A stretch of 64,000 nt of DNA from JBKHYJ01 sp046565505 (lineage in GTDB: Bacteria > Acidobacteriota > Blastocatellia > UBA7656), in NCBI GenBank assembly GCA_046565505.1, contig JBKHYJ010000080.1, forward strand, positions 124,001 through 188,000, written 5' to 3'. How positions within the stretch are numbered: position 1 is the first letter of the stretch; every line of letters starts with the position of its first letter. Both the position numbers and the translations under genes were made by a program. This document shows, piece after piece, positions 35,333 through 43,210 of the stretch. The notes beneath the pieces were generated by a model. The model saw only the letters and a list, made by a program, of their open reading frames with translations. It had not been told where the DNA came from and did no database searches.

Positions 35333-36454
35333 ATGCGATTTAGTCTAAACAAAACCACGCTTTTGAGAGAACTCAACTTACTCCAAGGAGTTGTCGAAAA
35401 AAAGAATACTATTCCAATATTATCAAACGTTCTCATTGAGACCTTTGGCGAGTCCTTGATTTCATTAGTCGCTACTGACTTGGATGTCTCGCTCCAAACC
35501 GAATGCGCCGCCGATGTTTCTCATCCAGGAGCTTTAGTTCTACAGGCGAGAAAGCTCTTTGACATTGTCCGAAACTTACCGGATTCAGAGATAAACTTTG
35601 TTAAAGAGGATAACGACTGGGTGAGAATTATTTGCGGAGCCTCTGAGTTTAAGATAGTAGGCCAGGCGAAGGAGCATTTTCCGTCCACGCCTCAGTTGAA
35701 GCAAGCAGGGTTAGCTATTCCGTCTGTCATTCTGCACGGGCTAATTAATCGCACGATCTACGCAATCACTCAGGAGGAGTCTCGTTACGCCCTTAATGGC
35801 TCGCTCATCATACTATCAGATGGCAAGCTACAAATGGTTGCGACCGATGGTCATCGTCTGGCTTTAGCCTCATGTGCTGTCGATCAAACTGCATCTTCAG
35901 ATCAGGAGGAGCAATTAAGAGTTATTATTCCTAAAAAAGCTTTATCCGAGTTGTCGAAACTCACAGCAGGGGCAGAAGGGCCGCTTGAGTTTGCGAAGGA
36001 CGAAAACCATCTGTATTTCAAGCTCGGGCATCGCCAACTAACCTCCCGCATGCTCGCAGGACAGTTTCCCAACTACGATTTAGTCTTGCCTAAGAGCAAT
36101 GACAAAATAATTCCCATGAATACGGATAAGATCACGCAGGCTATCAGGAGAGCCGCTTTGATGGCCGACGAGAGGAGCCACGGGGTGAAGTTTGATCTCA
36201 GTAACGGGAAATTGAATATCACTTCACAGAGCGCCGACGTTGGCGAAGCCAGGGAAACAATCCCTGTCGACTATAGCGGTGATAGCATGAACATAGGGTT
36301 TAATGCTCAGTACTTATTAGAATTCCTAGGGGTGGTAGGCACGGACGAGATAGTTTTTGAGTTCAAGGACGAGCAGAGTCCTGCCCTGATGAAGCCCTCA
36401 GGGGATGGGCAGTATGATTACCGGTACGTAGTTATGCCGATGCGATTGCTCTGA
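35333..36454 (+). CDS. dnaN: DNA polymerase III sliding clamp, beta subunit
   Basis: Ring-shaped processivity clamp, 373 residues, with three similar domains. Family landmarks are LLRELNLLQGVVEKKNTIPI at the N-terminus, ESRYALNG and TDGHRLA in the middle, GQFPNYDLVLP, and the C-terminal YRYVVMPMRLL that forms part of the partner-binding pocket. It directly follows oriC. Base composition shifts inside this gene: it is visibly less AT-rich than dnaA and leads into GC-rich DNA downstream. Confidence 0.97.
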   Translation: MRFSLNKTTLLRELNLLQGVVEKKNTIPILSNVLIETFGESLISLVATDLDVSLQTECAADVSHPGALVLQARKLFDIVRNLPDSEINFVKEDNDWVRIICGASEFKIVGQAKEHFPSTPQLKQAGLAIPSVILHGLINRTIYAITQEESRYALNGSLIILSDGKLQMVATDGHRLALASCAVDQTASSDQEEQLRVIIPKKALSELSKLTAGAEGPLEFAKDENHLYFKLGHRQLTSRMLAGQFPNYDLVLPKSNDKIIPMNTDKITQAIRRAALMADERSHGVKFDLSNGKLNITSQSADVGEARETIPVDYSGDSMNIGFNAQYLLEFLGVVGTDEIVFEFKDEQSPALMKPSGDGQYDYRYVVMPMRLL

Positions 36455-36503
36455 GCTAGTTCGTCCATTCCCGATAGGCGGATACCAGTATATACTTAGA
36501 CCT

Positions 36504-37211
36504 ATGCCCAATATCAACGGCAAGCGAATTCTCGTAGTAGATGACAATAAATCCATCCGCACGATGGTCGCCGACTACCTCAAAGGAAAGGGGTACGATG
36601 TCGTTGAGGCCACCGACGGCATACAGGGGTTAGACAAGGGCCTTTCTTCAGCACCCAATATCATAATACTCGACGTTGTAATGCCCGGGATAGACGGCTT
36701 CAAGCTGTGTCAGCTGCTCCGGGAGAAGGGCGTAAAAACTCCTATAATAATGCTGACCGAAAAGGCCACCATCGAAGATAAGGTCACAGGCTTCTCGTTC
36801 GGGGCTGATGATTATCTTGCCAAGCCATTCAGCCCGCTTGAACTGGAGCTTAGAATTCAGGCGCTGCTCAGGAGGGCCTCCGGGGAGGCTCAGCAGTTGG
36901 AGCAGAAGGTGTTGAGGCATGGGGACCTCGAAATTGATTTAGAGCGTCACAACGTGAAGGTGGATGGCAAGGACATACCTCTCACGCCCATCGAATTCAA
37001 CATACTCAAGCTGTTAGCCTCTACGCCTGGCTACGTATACTCGCGGCAGGACCTGCTGAGCGTCATCTGGGATACTGCCTACGAGGGCTATAAACGGAAT
37101 ATAGACCCGCATGTAAATAGGCTTAGAACCAAGGTGGAAGAGAATCCCAAAAAGCCCAAATATATTCTTACCGTTTGGGGGGTGGGATACAAATTCAACG
37201 AAAGCCTGTAG
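36504..37211 (+). CDS. OmpR/PhoB-type response regulator
   Basis: Two-component transcription factor, 235 residues. The receiver domain has the acidic pair in VVDDNKS, phospho-acceptor D57 (IIILDVVMPG), T85 and K107 (YLAKPFSP), all intact. The C-terminal winged helix (about 135-232) includes LTPIEFNILKLLASTPGYVYSRQDLL and the final TVWGVGYKF. It would act as a phosphorylation-controlled dimer on DNA. No histidine kinase is nearby, so it is an orphan regulator. Starting 50 bases after dnaN, it might be co-transcribed with it. Confidence 0.92.
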   Translation: MPNINGKRILVVDDNKSIRTMVADYLKGKGYDVVEATDGIQGLDKGLSSAPNIIILDVVMPGIDGFKLCQLLREKGVKTPIIMLTEKATIEDKVTGFSFGADDYLAKPFSPLELELRIQALLRRASGEAQQLEQKVLRHGDLEIDLERHNVKVDGKDIPLTPIEFNILKLLASTPGYVYSRQDLLSVIWDTAYEGYKRNIDPHVNRLRTKVEENPKKPKYILTVWGVGYKFNESL

Positions 37212-37602
37212 AAGGAAACACGCCCGCACATAACTCCTCATGCAAATGAATATATCTTTGAAAAGCGGGACCTCGGTCGAGAGGAAATTTCCGCCGGAGA
37301 GACTCTCCGTCCAGGGGCGACGCCGTGATTCAAGCCCGGCGCGATATTGCTAGATAGCTGCCCGCACTCGACTACATTTAGCGATTTCGCGGTGTATCCC
37401 ACCTGCCGCTATTCTGGCATCGCCGGGGAAATCTTCTATCATGGAAAACGCGCCTGCGAGCCGGCGGGCCAAGCCGCTCTCATTAACCCCTATCGAAACC
37501 CGGCCTGTGAATGGGCAGGCATTGAGATAATTCGTCACTTTATCCGCTGCGGAGGCGTAACCTGCTTTCTGTAAATTCGCGGAACCATGTGGTAGAAAAT
37601 TC
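37212..37602. other. Gene-free interval
   Basis: 391 bases between the response regulator and the endonuclease gene. Short open frames exist on both strands but have neither ribosome sites nor recognisable products. A small palindrome GGAGAGACTCTCC near 37295 is the only structure. The promoter of the downstream gene should be at the right end; I cannot fix it. Confidence 0.5.
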
Positions 37603-38316
37603 ATGATGCCAATTACTACTCTAACCGCCGCCGCCGGGGACATTTCTTATATCATCCAGAATCTCAAGGCCGTCTATGGCGTCCCAGAATGTGAGCGTGG
37701 GCTTGACCCGCTCGACGTCTTAATCCAAACGATCCTCTCGCAATCGACTACGAATGTAAACAGCGACCGCGCCTTTGAAAACCTCAAGCGGCGGTTCCCT
37801 ACATGGGAGCAGGCGCGACGGGCGCGCGTGACCTCTATCGAATCGGCAATACGGTCTGGAGGACTCGCTCACCAGAAGTCCATAAGGATCAAACGCCTGC
37901 TTAATGAAATCTATGAAAGGCGCGGCTCGCTCGACCTCTCGTTCCTGTCGACCGCGCCGCTCGAAGAGGCTGTAGAGTTCCTCGCGAGCTTTAAAGGCGT
38001 CGGGCCCAAGACGGTCGCATGTACGCTGCTGTTCGCATGTGACCGCCCCATCTTTCCGATAGACACACACATCTTCCGAATAGCCCGCCGGGTGGGCCTC
38101 ATCCCCATGAAGTGCTCCGATGAAGAGGCGCACCGCTTGATGACGGCGATGATACCTGATGGCCGCTTCTACGAAGTGCACATTAACATGATTCGCCACG
38201 GCAGGAGAGTGTGCCGCCCGCAGCAGCCTCTGTGCGAGCAATGCTGTTTGATAGATTATTGCTCCTACTACGAAAAGCAACCGCAGATGAGTAAAGACGA
38301 GTTGGAGTACAGGTAG
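37603..38316 (+). CDS. nth: Endonuclease III-like DNA glycosylase (HhH-GPD)
   Basis: Bifunctional base-excision repair glycosylase/AP lyase for oxidised pyrimidines, 237 residues. The helix-hairpin-helix (FKGVGPKTVA) carries the catalytic Lys K136, and D154 is in FPIDTHIFRI. The C-terminal iron-sulphur loop is complete: C204, C211, C214 and C220 in the C-x6-C-x2-C-x5-C spacing. It is less similar to E. coli Nth than usual, and could belong to a neighbouring HhH-GPD subfamily with different base preference. It runs toward dusB with 80 bases between. Confidence 0.87.
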   Translation: MMPITTLTAAAGDISYIIQNLKAVYGVPECERGLDPLDVLIQTILSQSTTNVNSDRAFENLKRRFPTWEQARRARVTSIESAIRSGGLAHQKSIRIKRLLNEIYERRGSLDLSFLSTAPLEEAVEFLASFKGVGPKTVACTLLFACDRPIFPIDTHIFRIARRVGLIPMKCSDEEAHRLMTAMIPDGRFYEVHINMIRHGRRVCRPQQPLCEQCCLIDYCSYYEKQPQMSKDELEYR

Positions 38317-38396
38317 CAGGTCTGATCTTCGATGCAGACTACTCGCCTTATGACTGATCCCGCGGGCGGTTTGCGGTTCATGTGACTGGTGTCGTT

Positions 38397-39518
38397 ATGC
38401 TAAACTTCCCGGTTATGAATGTCGTCGGCGCGCTTAACATAGGCAACGTCAAAATAACCCCGAACCTCGTGCTTGCACCGATGGCCGGCGTGACGGATTC
38501 CTCTTTCCGCCGCTTGATTAAAGAACTCGGCGGCGTGGGGCTTATCGTAACCGAATTCATCTCGGTTGAAGGGATCACCCGCGGCAACATGCGCACCCAC
38601 CGGATGATGAAGTTCTTGCCTGAGGAGCGCCCGCTGTCTATACAGATATTCGGTTACGACGACGACCGTATGGTGGCGGCCGCTGAAATCATCCAGGAGG
38701 TGGGCGCAGACATAGTCGATATCAACTGCGGCTGCCCCGCAAAGAAGGTCGTCAAAGGCGGCGGAGGCTCGTCGCTGCTGCGCGACCTCCCTCAGCTTGA
38801 AAAGATTCTGAGGCGTGTGCGCCGCGCCGTGTCGATCCCGTTAACCATGAAGATTCGCACCGGGTGGGATGACTCTTCTATTAACGCGGTCGAAGTCGCA
38901 CGGCTGATCGAAGACTGCGGCGGCAATATGGTCGCCATCCACGGCCGCACCCGCATGCAAGGCTACAGCGGACGCGCCAACTGGGATGTCATCGCCGCAG
39001 TCAAGCAAGCCGTCTCAATTCCGGTGATCGGATGCGGCGACATAGTTACCGCCGGCCAAGCCATCGACCGGCTGAAGGAGACTCGGGTCGACGCAGTGAT
39101 GATAGGTCGCGGGGCGGTCGCTAACCCCTGGATATTCCGGCAGACGGCCGAGCTGATGCGCGGCGAAACGGTCTACGAGCCCCCGCTTGAGGAAAAACAG
39201 AGGGTGCTGCACAGATACTATGATTTGCTCCGCGATGAAATGCATGAGCGCTCGCTCGCGGGCAAGCTGAAACAGATGTGCGGTTACTTCACTCACGGGC
39301 TCGCCGGAGGAGCGCGGCTGCGCGAGCGCGTCTTCCATTCCCAGGGCGTCTCTGAGATATACCACCATATAGATGAATACTTCGGCTGCATGATCGAGCG
39401 CGGCGTCCCGCCCGACGTTCTTAATGCGCCGCGTGAAGTTGAATCTTTTGTCGACCCTCACCCGCGCGACCCCAAGTGCGCCGAGTTCACGCGCGGCGGC
39501 CCTACGCCGGCCGGCTAA
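38397..39518 (+). CDS. dusB: tRNA-dihydrouridine synthase, DusB family
   Basis: FMN enzyme reducing uridine to dihydrouridine in tRNA. The TIM barrel begins LVLAPMAGVTDSSFRRL; the active-site loop contains the catalytic Cys in NCGCPAKKVVKGGGGSSL; flavin-binding segments include MKIRTGWDD, AIHGRTRMQGYSGRANW, GCGDI and MIGRGAVANPWIF. A C-terminal helical domain follows (about 250-340). ATG 38397 and 38415 are both possible and the frame is open from GTG 38382; none has a good ribosome site. The C-terminal tail of about 35 residues is Pro/Arg-rich and may be lineage-specific. Confidence 0.92.
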   Translation: MLNFPVMNVVGALNIGNVKITPNLVLAPMAGVTDSSFRRLIKELGGVGLIVTEFISVEGITRGNMRTHRMMKFLPEERPLSIQIFGYDDDRMVAAAEIIQEVGADIVDINCGCPAKKVVKGGGGSSLLRDLPQLEKILRRVRRAVSIPLTMKIRTGWDDSSINAVEVARLIEDCGGNMVAIHGRTRMQGYSGRANWDVIAAVKQAVSIPVIGCGDIVTAGQAIDRLKETRVDAVMIGRGAVANPWIFRQTAELMRGETVYEPPLEEKQRVLHRYYDLLRDEMHERSLAGKLKQMCGYFTHGLAGGARLRERVFHSQGVSEIYHHIDEYFGCMIERGVPPDVLNAPREVESFVDPHPRDPKCAEFTRGGPTPAG

Positions 39519-39546
39519 TCACCCGAATCTCTAAGCGAATCCGCAA

Positions 39547-40611
39547 TCACGCTCGCCTCAGTTTTCTCGCGCCACGCATGCGGCCGACGCGGGTGATCGC
39601 GAGGGAGAGAAGCTCCGCGGCCACAGAGCCGACCGTCGTCACGTCAGCCTGAATTGCTCCCGTCGAAAGCGCGAATATCGTGTCACCATCAAACATGGTA
39701 TGAATCGGGCGAATCGCCCTCGCGAGCCCGTCGTGAGCCATAGAGGCGACCTTTCGCGCCTGCGCTTTAGTCAGCGCCGCGTCGGTTGCCACGACGGCGA
39801 GCGTCGTATTTTCGAGCGCCGAAAATGGGCGCCCTTGCCAGTAAACAGCTTTGCCGTCGCGCCCCATTATAGGCCCGCGTTCAATCGCGCGAGAAGTATC
39901 GAGCCACCCGCGCCCTACAGGCGAGCGAGCACCCGCGAGGATTCGCCCGCTGGCCGGGTCAACTATGTCGCCAAAAGAATTGACCACGACCAGCACCCCC
40001 ACCGTCGCGCCGGCCGGGAGCTTCATCGAAGCAGTACCCACGCCGCCTTCGGAAGCCATATTTGTCCCGAGTATCTTGCCTACCATAGCGCCCGCGCCTG
40101 CGCCGACCGCACCTTCTTCGACCGGGTCATTCGACGCGCGGCCGCACGCTTCGTATCCCATTTGAGAGTCCGGCCGCGCCCGTGCGTCGCCGACAGATAA
40201 ATCAAAGATTACGGCGGCGGGGACTATGGGCACGCGCGCGACGCCCGTGTCATAGCCCGCCCCACGCTCTTCCAGGTAACGTACGACGCCGCACGCGGAG
40301 TCTAGGCCGAAGACCGAGCCTCCGGTAAGCATAATCGCATGCACGCGCTCGACGAGGTTGCCCGGGTCTAACAAATCGGTCTCGCGCGTCCCGGGTGCCG
40401 CGCCGCGCACGTCAACTCCCGCTACCGCCCCCGCTGTTTCGCACAGCACGACCGTGCAGCCCGTGCGCGCGCTCATGTCGTGCGCGTGGCCGACCCTTAC
40501 GCCTGGAACGTCCGTTAGTGAGCCGTTCGACGCCCAGGCGAGAGATTTGCGATTAAGCTTCGATTCGCTCCGCCCGAGTAATTTTTTCCTTGATGTTCTA
40601 TCCTGAGCCAC
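39547..40611 (-). CDS. P1/S58 self-cleaving peptidase, NylC/DmpA-like
   Basis: N-terminal-nucleophile hydrolase of the DmpA/NylC family, about 354 residues. The family opening LTDVPGVRVGHA is present, as are TGGSVFGLDSACGVVRYLEE and GVGTASMKLP. The predicted autoprocessing site is N268-T269 in ENTTLAVVATDA, nearly the same place as N266-T267 of nylon hydrolase NylC, so the new Thr would be the nucleophile. Members cut N-terminal D- or L-residues, beta-peptides or cyclic amides. The start is uncertain: the frame runs to a TTG at 40707; GTG 40611 gives a more normal length but neither has a clear ribosome site. No signal peptide is visible. Confidence 0.85.
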   Translation of the reverse strand: MAQDRTSRKKLLGRSESKLNRKSLAWASNGSLTDVPGVRVGHAHDMSARTGCTVVLCETAGAVAGVDVRGAAPGTRETDLLDPGNLVERVHAIMLTGGSVFGLDSACGVVRYLEERGAGYDTGVARVPIVPAAVIFDLSVGDARARPDSQMGYEACGRASNDPVEEGAVGAGAGAMVGKILGTNMASEGGVGTASMKLPAGATVGVLVVVNSFGDIVDPASGRILAGARSPVGRGWLDTSRAIERGPIMGRDGKAVYWQGRPFSALENTTLAVVATDAALTKAQARKVASMAHDGLARAIRPIHTMFDGDTIFALSTGAIQADVTTVGSVAAELLSLAITRVGRMRGARKLRRA

Positions 40612-40757
40612 TGCGATGTATGTTATCGAATCGTAAACGCCTTTTCTACAAGGATGACTGCCGGAATCAAGCGGCACACAGATTGCCCGGTTAGCGGCGA
40701 AAAACAAAGGGAGAACCTGGCGCGTAAAGTATGGCGCCTCGCTTGGGGGGAAATGAG

Positions 40758-41240
40758 ATGAAACGAACGAGAGGTCTCATGGCACTGGCGTCGTTCGCGG
40801 TCGCGATCATGCTCTCGGCGCCTGCGGCGGCCCGGCAACCACATAAGGCTGTTGATTCCTACAAAAAAAATTCCGGGCGCGTCGCCCGGCAGCCCGAGCA
40901 AGCCAAACGAAAGGCGCTCGGCGGCGATTACACCCCTCACGTCGAAGGCCGCTCTCTCAATCTCGTAATCGAAGGACGAATCACCAGCCTCGAAGGTAAT
41001 GTCATAACTATCAAGACGGCGCGAGGCGCGCGCTTTGACCTGGTGCTCGATCAACAGACGACTGTGTTTGGCTCGGGCGAGTTAGTTTCAATCGCCACGA
41101 TGGCAGACATCACCTTGAGCCCCTCTGATCTTCGCGTGTCCGACACCGTAGAAGTAGTGACAGAGCACATAGGCCAGAGACAAGTCGCGAGAATAATCAC
41201 CCGCATCGCATCATCAGATGCTCAGGTAGCAAAGCGTTAA
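40758..41240 (+). CDS. Small secreted protein of unknown function
   Basis: 160 residues with a signal peptide (LMALASFAVAIMLSAPAAA). ATG 40758 has a GGGGGGA ribosome site at the right distance; an in-frame ATG at 40731 is less likely. The mature part holds a basic linker and then a small beta-rich domain (about 75-150: LVIEGRITSLEGNVITIKTARG... DTVEVVTEH). This resembles DUF5666-type or OB-like domains that occur in exported proteins. Function unknown. Divergent from the P1 peptidase. Confidence 0.68.
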   Translation: MKRTRGLMALASFAVAIMLSAPAAARQPHKAVDSYKKNSGRVARQPEQAKRKALGGDYTPHVEGRSLNLVIEGRITSLEGNVITIKTARGARFDLVLDQQTTVFGSGELVSIATMADITLSPSDLRVSDTVEVVTEHIGQRQVARIITRIASSDAQVAKR

Positions 41241-41358
41241 ATCCTGTCAGCCATTCGCCCGAGTTGTCGCGCATTGACGAAGCTGTAGGTGAGTGACTGG
41301 TCGCCGCCGCGGCGACCGACTGTTTGCTCGTCCTTTCTGCTATTTGGCGGCGCCGCTC

Positions 41359-41367
41359 GTGCTATAA
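41359..41367 (+). promoter_or_regulatory. Extended -10 promoter
   Basis: TGCTATAAT is an exact extended -10 element (TGn plus TATAAT), 49 bases before the start of the V4R-like gene. No good -35 is present, which fits the extended -10 type. A short GC-rich hairpin (41299-41317) lies just upstream. Confidence 0.6.
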
Positions 41368-41416
41368 TCTGGCTACCGTTTCCTGTGCGCTTTAAATTTC
41401 GTACGGAGCCTCTATT

Positions 41417-41998
41417 ATGCATTCACCCCAGCAGGTTTATTCCGGCATGCACGTCAAAGGTGGATTGTTACGCGCCCGCTTTCTGTTCGTCGTTATGAAT
41501 CATGACGGCGGCGCGTGGCAGCGCATCCTAGAGCATCTCTCCGAAGAGGACCGGGCGGCGCTTCAGGAGATAAGCATAGATGATTGGTATCCGCTGCGCG
41601 TGCTCGACAATGTGGATAAGGAGATCGCGGGCGAGTTGGGAGGCGACTCGGAAGTTATGTACGATCAGCTCGGAGAGTTCTCCGCGACGACCAGCCTTTC
41701 CGGCCCATACAGCAGTTTGCTCAACCCGGATATTCACAGCTTCCTCCGGCAGTCGGCTTTGATTCATCGCACCTATCAGGATTTCGGCGCCGCGTCCTAC
41801 GCCCCGCGGAGCGACACGAGCGGAGTGCTCACGATCAACTACGACACAGCCCCTCCCGTGAGTTTCTGCGTCAGCGGCACGGCCTACTTCCGCCATGCGA
41901 TTCAGCTATGCGGCGCGCGGTCGGCCGTCGTCACGCACACCCGCTGCCGCAGCCGTGGGGACGCGGTGTGCGAGTTCTATATCACCTGGCAGCCGTGA
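41417..41998 (+). CDS. V4R / DUF2378-like sensory protein
   Basis: 193 residues related to the DUF2378/heme-NO-binding-like group found widely in deltaproteobacteria and acidobacteria. Typical parts are VKGGLLRARFLFV near the N-terminus, LSEEDRAALQEISIDDWYPLRVLDNV, and a C-terminal V4R-like ending (TRCRSRGDAVCEFYITWQP). V4R domains bind small hydrophobic ligands or metals through such Cys residues. Start 41417 has ACGGAG nearby; 41450 is an alternative that removes 11 residues. No effector domain is attached and its partner is unknown. Confidence 0.7.
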   Translation: MHSPQQVYSGMHVKGGLLRARFLFVVMNHDGGAWQRILEHLSEEDRAALQEISIDDWYPLRVLDNVDKEIAGELGGDSEVMYDQLGEFSATTSLSGPYSSLLNPDIHSFLRQSALIHRTYQDFGAASYAPRSDTSGVLTINYDTAPPVSFCVSGTAYFRHAIQLCGARSAVVTHTRCRSRGDAVCEFYITWQP

Positions 41999-42077
41999 AC
42001 CATAATGCGGGGGTGAGCGCGGAGACTTCAGCCCGGTCAAGCCTTCGCGCGGCATTCAACACCGCCCGGACGATGAG

Positions 42078-42455
42078 ATGAGCAGTGAAAAGTTAGCTCA
42101 ATTCGCGAATCAAAAATACCTGAACCTCGAGACCTACAGGAAGAGCGGGGTGCCCGTAGCCACGCCCGTCTGGTTTGCCGAAGACGGCGGCGTGTTCTTC
42201 ATCTACTCGCTCGCCAACGCGGGCAAGGTGAAACGAATACGCGGAAATCCCCGCGTGCGAATAATCCCTTGCGACGTTCGCGGGAAGCCCAGGGGCGAGT
42301 GGGTTGACGCGGAGGCCCGAATCGCGGACGCCGCTACGGCCCTCAAGGGGCACGGGCTCCTCAATCAAAAGTATGGTCTGTTGAAAAGAGCCGGGGATGT
42401 TTTCAGCAGGCTCAGAAAAAGAGAGCGCGCGGTGATCACGATCCGTGTCGTTTGA
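42078..42455 (+). CDS. PPOX-class flavin/F420-type oxidoreductase family protein
   Basis: 125 residues of the pyridoxamine-phosphate-oxidase-like split-barrel fold. The pattern YLNLETYRKSGVPVATPVWFAEDGGVFFIYS, then KVKRIRGNPRVRIIPCDVRGKPRG, fits the PPOX class described as F420-dependent in Actinobacteria. The cofactor here may be FMN, heme or F420; no F420 biosynthesis genes are in view. The stop overlaps the start of an alternative frame of the next small gene. Substrate unknown. Confidence 0.8.
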   Translation: MSSEKLAQFANQKYLNLETYRKSGVPVATPVWFAEDGGVFFIYSLANAGKVKRIRGNPRVRIIPCDVRGKPRGEWVDAEARIADAATALKGHGLLNQKYGLLKRAGDVFSRLRKRERAVITIRVV

Positions 42456-42508
42456 TGGCCCGCGGAAGAAAATCTGTTACGGACACATCTCTACAAGGAG
42501 GCGTTCTC

Positions 42509-42682
42509 ATGCCAAGTGTTGGGAACCTCGGGCTCGGCGGAATAATATTCCTGATCGGCGCGATCATCTACGTCGTCAACCTCCTGCTGAGCCTCGCGCG
42601 GCGGGGGAGGGCGCTGCCCTTAGACGGAGTTGGGCTGATGGTCCTCGGGATAGGACTCGCGCTCATCTTGAATAAGCGCTGA
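42509..42682 (+). CDS. Small two-helix membrane protein
   Basis: 57 residues from ATG 42509, which has a perfect AAGGAGG (42495-42501) 7 bases upstream. The frame is open back to 42452 but that start lacks a ribosome site. Two hydrophobic helices (GGIIFLIGAIIYVVNLLLSL and VGLMVLGIGLALIL) are joined by a short basic loop (ARRGRAL). No family recognised; similar tiny membrane proteins are common next to stress genes. Confidence 0.65.
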   Translation: MPSVGNLGLGGIIFLIGAIIYVVNLLLSLARRGRALPLDGVGLMVLGIGLALILNKR

Positions 42683-42802
42683 CGCGGCCCGCCGGACACG
42701 CACATACTTTTTAAGCGCCACTGACATGCCCCTTTCATGCATGCGCACGGCGGATATTCCCGCGGCCGCCCGGCCCGCCCTCCGCGCCGGAAAACTTTCC
42801 CC

Positions 42803-42846
42803 TTGACAATCTACAGGAGCCGGCCTATCATCCGCTCTTGTAGATT
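42803..42846 (+). promoter_or_regulatory. padR-ADOP promoter with palindromic operator
   Basis: TTGACA (42803-42808), 17 bases, then TATCAT (42826-42831) form a good sigma-70-type promoter. A perfect 8-base inverted repeat AATCTACA (42808-42815) and TGTAGATT (42839-42846) surrounds the -10 region. This position suits a repressor, most simply PadR controlling its own operon. Confidence 0.8.
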
Positions 42847-42862
42847 ATCTAGGAGAGGCGGA

Positions 42863-43195
42863 ATGACTAAAACCAAGTCTGATCTTTTGCAAGGGACGCT
42901 GGACATGTTGATCTTGAAAACCCTGGCGCTGGAGCCGATGCATGGGTGGGGGATCTCGCAGCGGATCCAGCAGATTTCCCAGGACGTGCTCTGCATAAAT
43001 CAGGGGTCGCTGTACCCGGCGCTCTACCGACTAGAGCAGCAAGGCTGGATAGACTCGGAGTGGGGGAGTTCGGAGAACAACCGCCAAGCCAAGTTCTACA
43101 GCCTGACGAGGGCCGGGCGCAGGCAACTGGCTGAGGAAACTGAAAACTGGGAGAGGCTCTCTGCGGCCATCGCAAAAGTCTTACAGACGACCTAG
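42863..43195 (+). CDS. PadR-family transcriptional regulator
   Basis: Winged-helix repressor, 110 residues. The start ATG 42863 follows AGGAGAGG; the upstream extension of the frame runs through the promoter and is not coding. The family pattern is complete: LLQGTLDMLILKTLALEPMHGWGISQRIQQ, then NQGSLYPALYRLEQQGWIDSEWG, then FYSLTRAGRRQLAEE. PadR genes of this compact type in Acidobacteriota commonly precede an ADOP permease, as here (15 bases away). Ligand unknown. Confidence 0.93.
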   Translation: MTKTKSDLLQGTLDMLILKTLALEPMHGWGISQRIQQISQDVLCINQGSLYPALYRLEQQGWIDSEWGSSENNRQAKFYSLTRAGRRQLAEETENWERLSAAIAKVLQTT

Positions 43196-43210
43196 CCGGA
43201 GGTCCCGAAG

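Noticed and set aside
37350..37643. 97-residue open frame on the - strand in the gap before the endonuclease gene
   Set aside because: It has no ribosome site, no recognisable domain and overlaps the start of the endonuclease gene.
41299..41317. GC-rich hairpin GGTCGCCG/CGGCGACC
   Set aside because: It lacks a T-tract and is short; such palindromes are frequent by chance in this GC-rich DNA.
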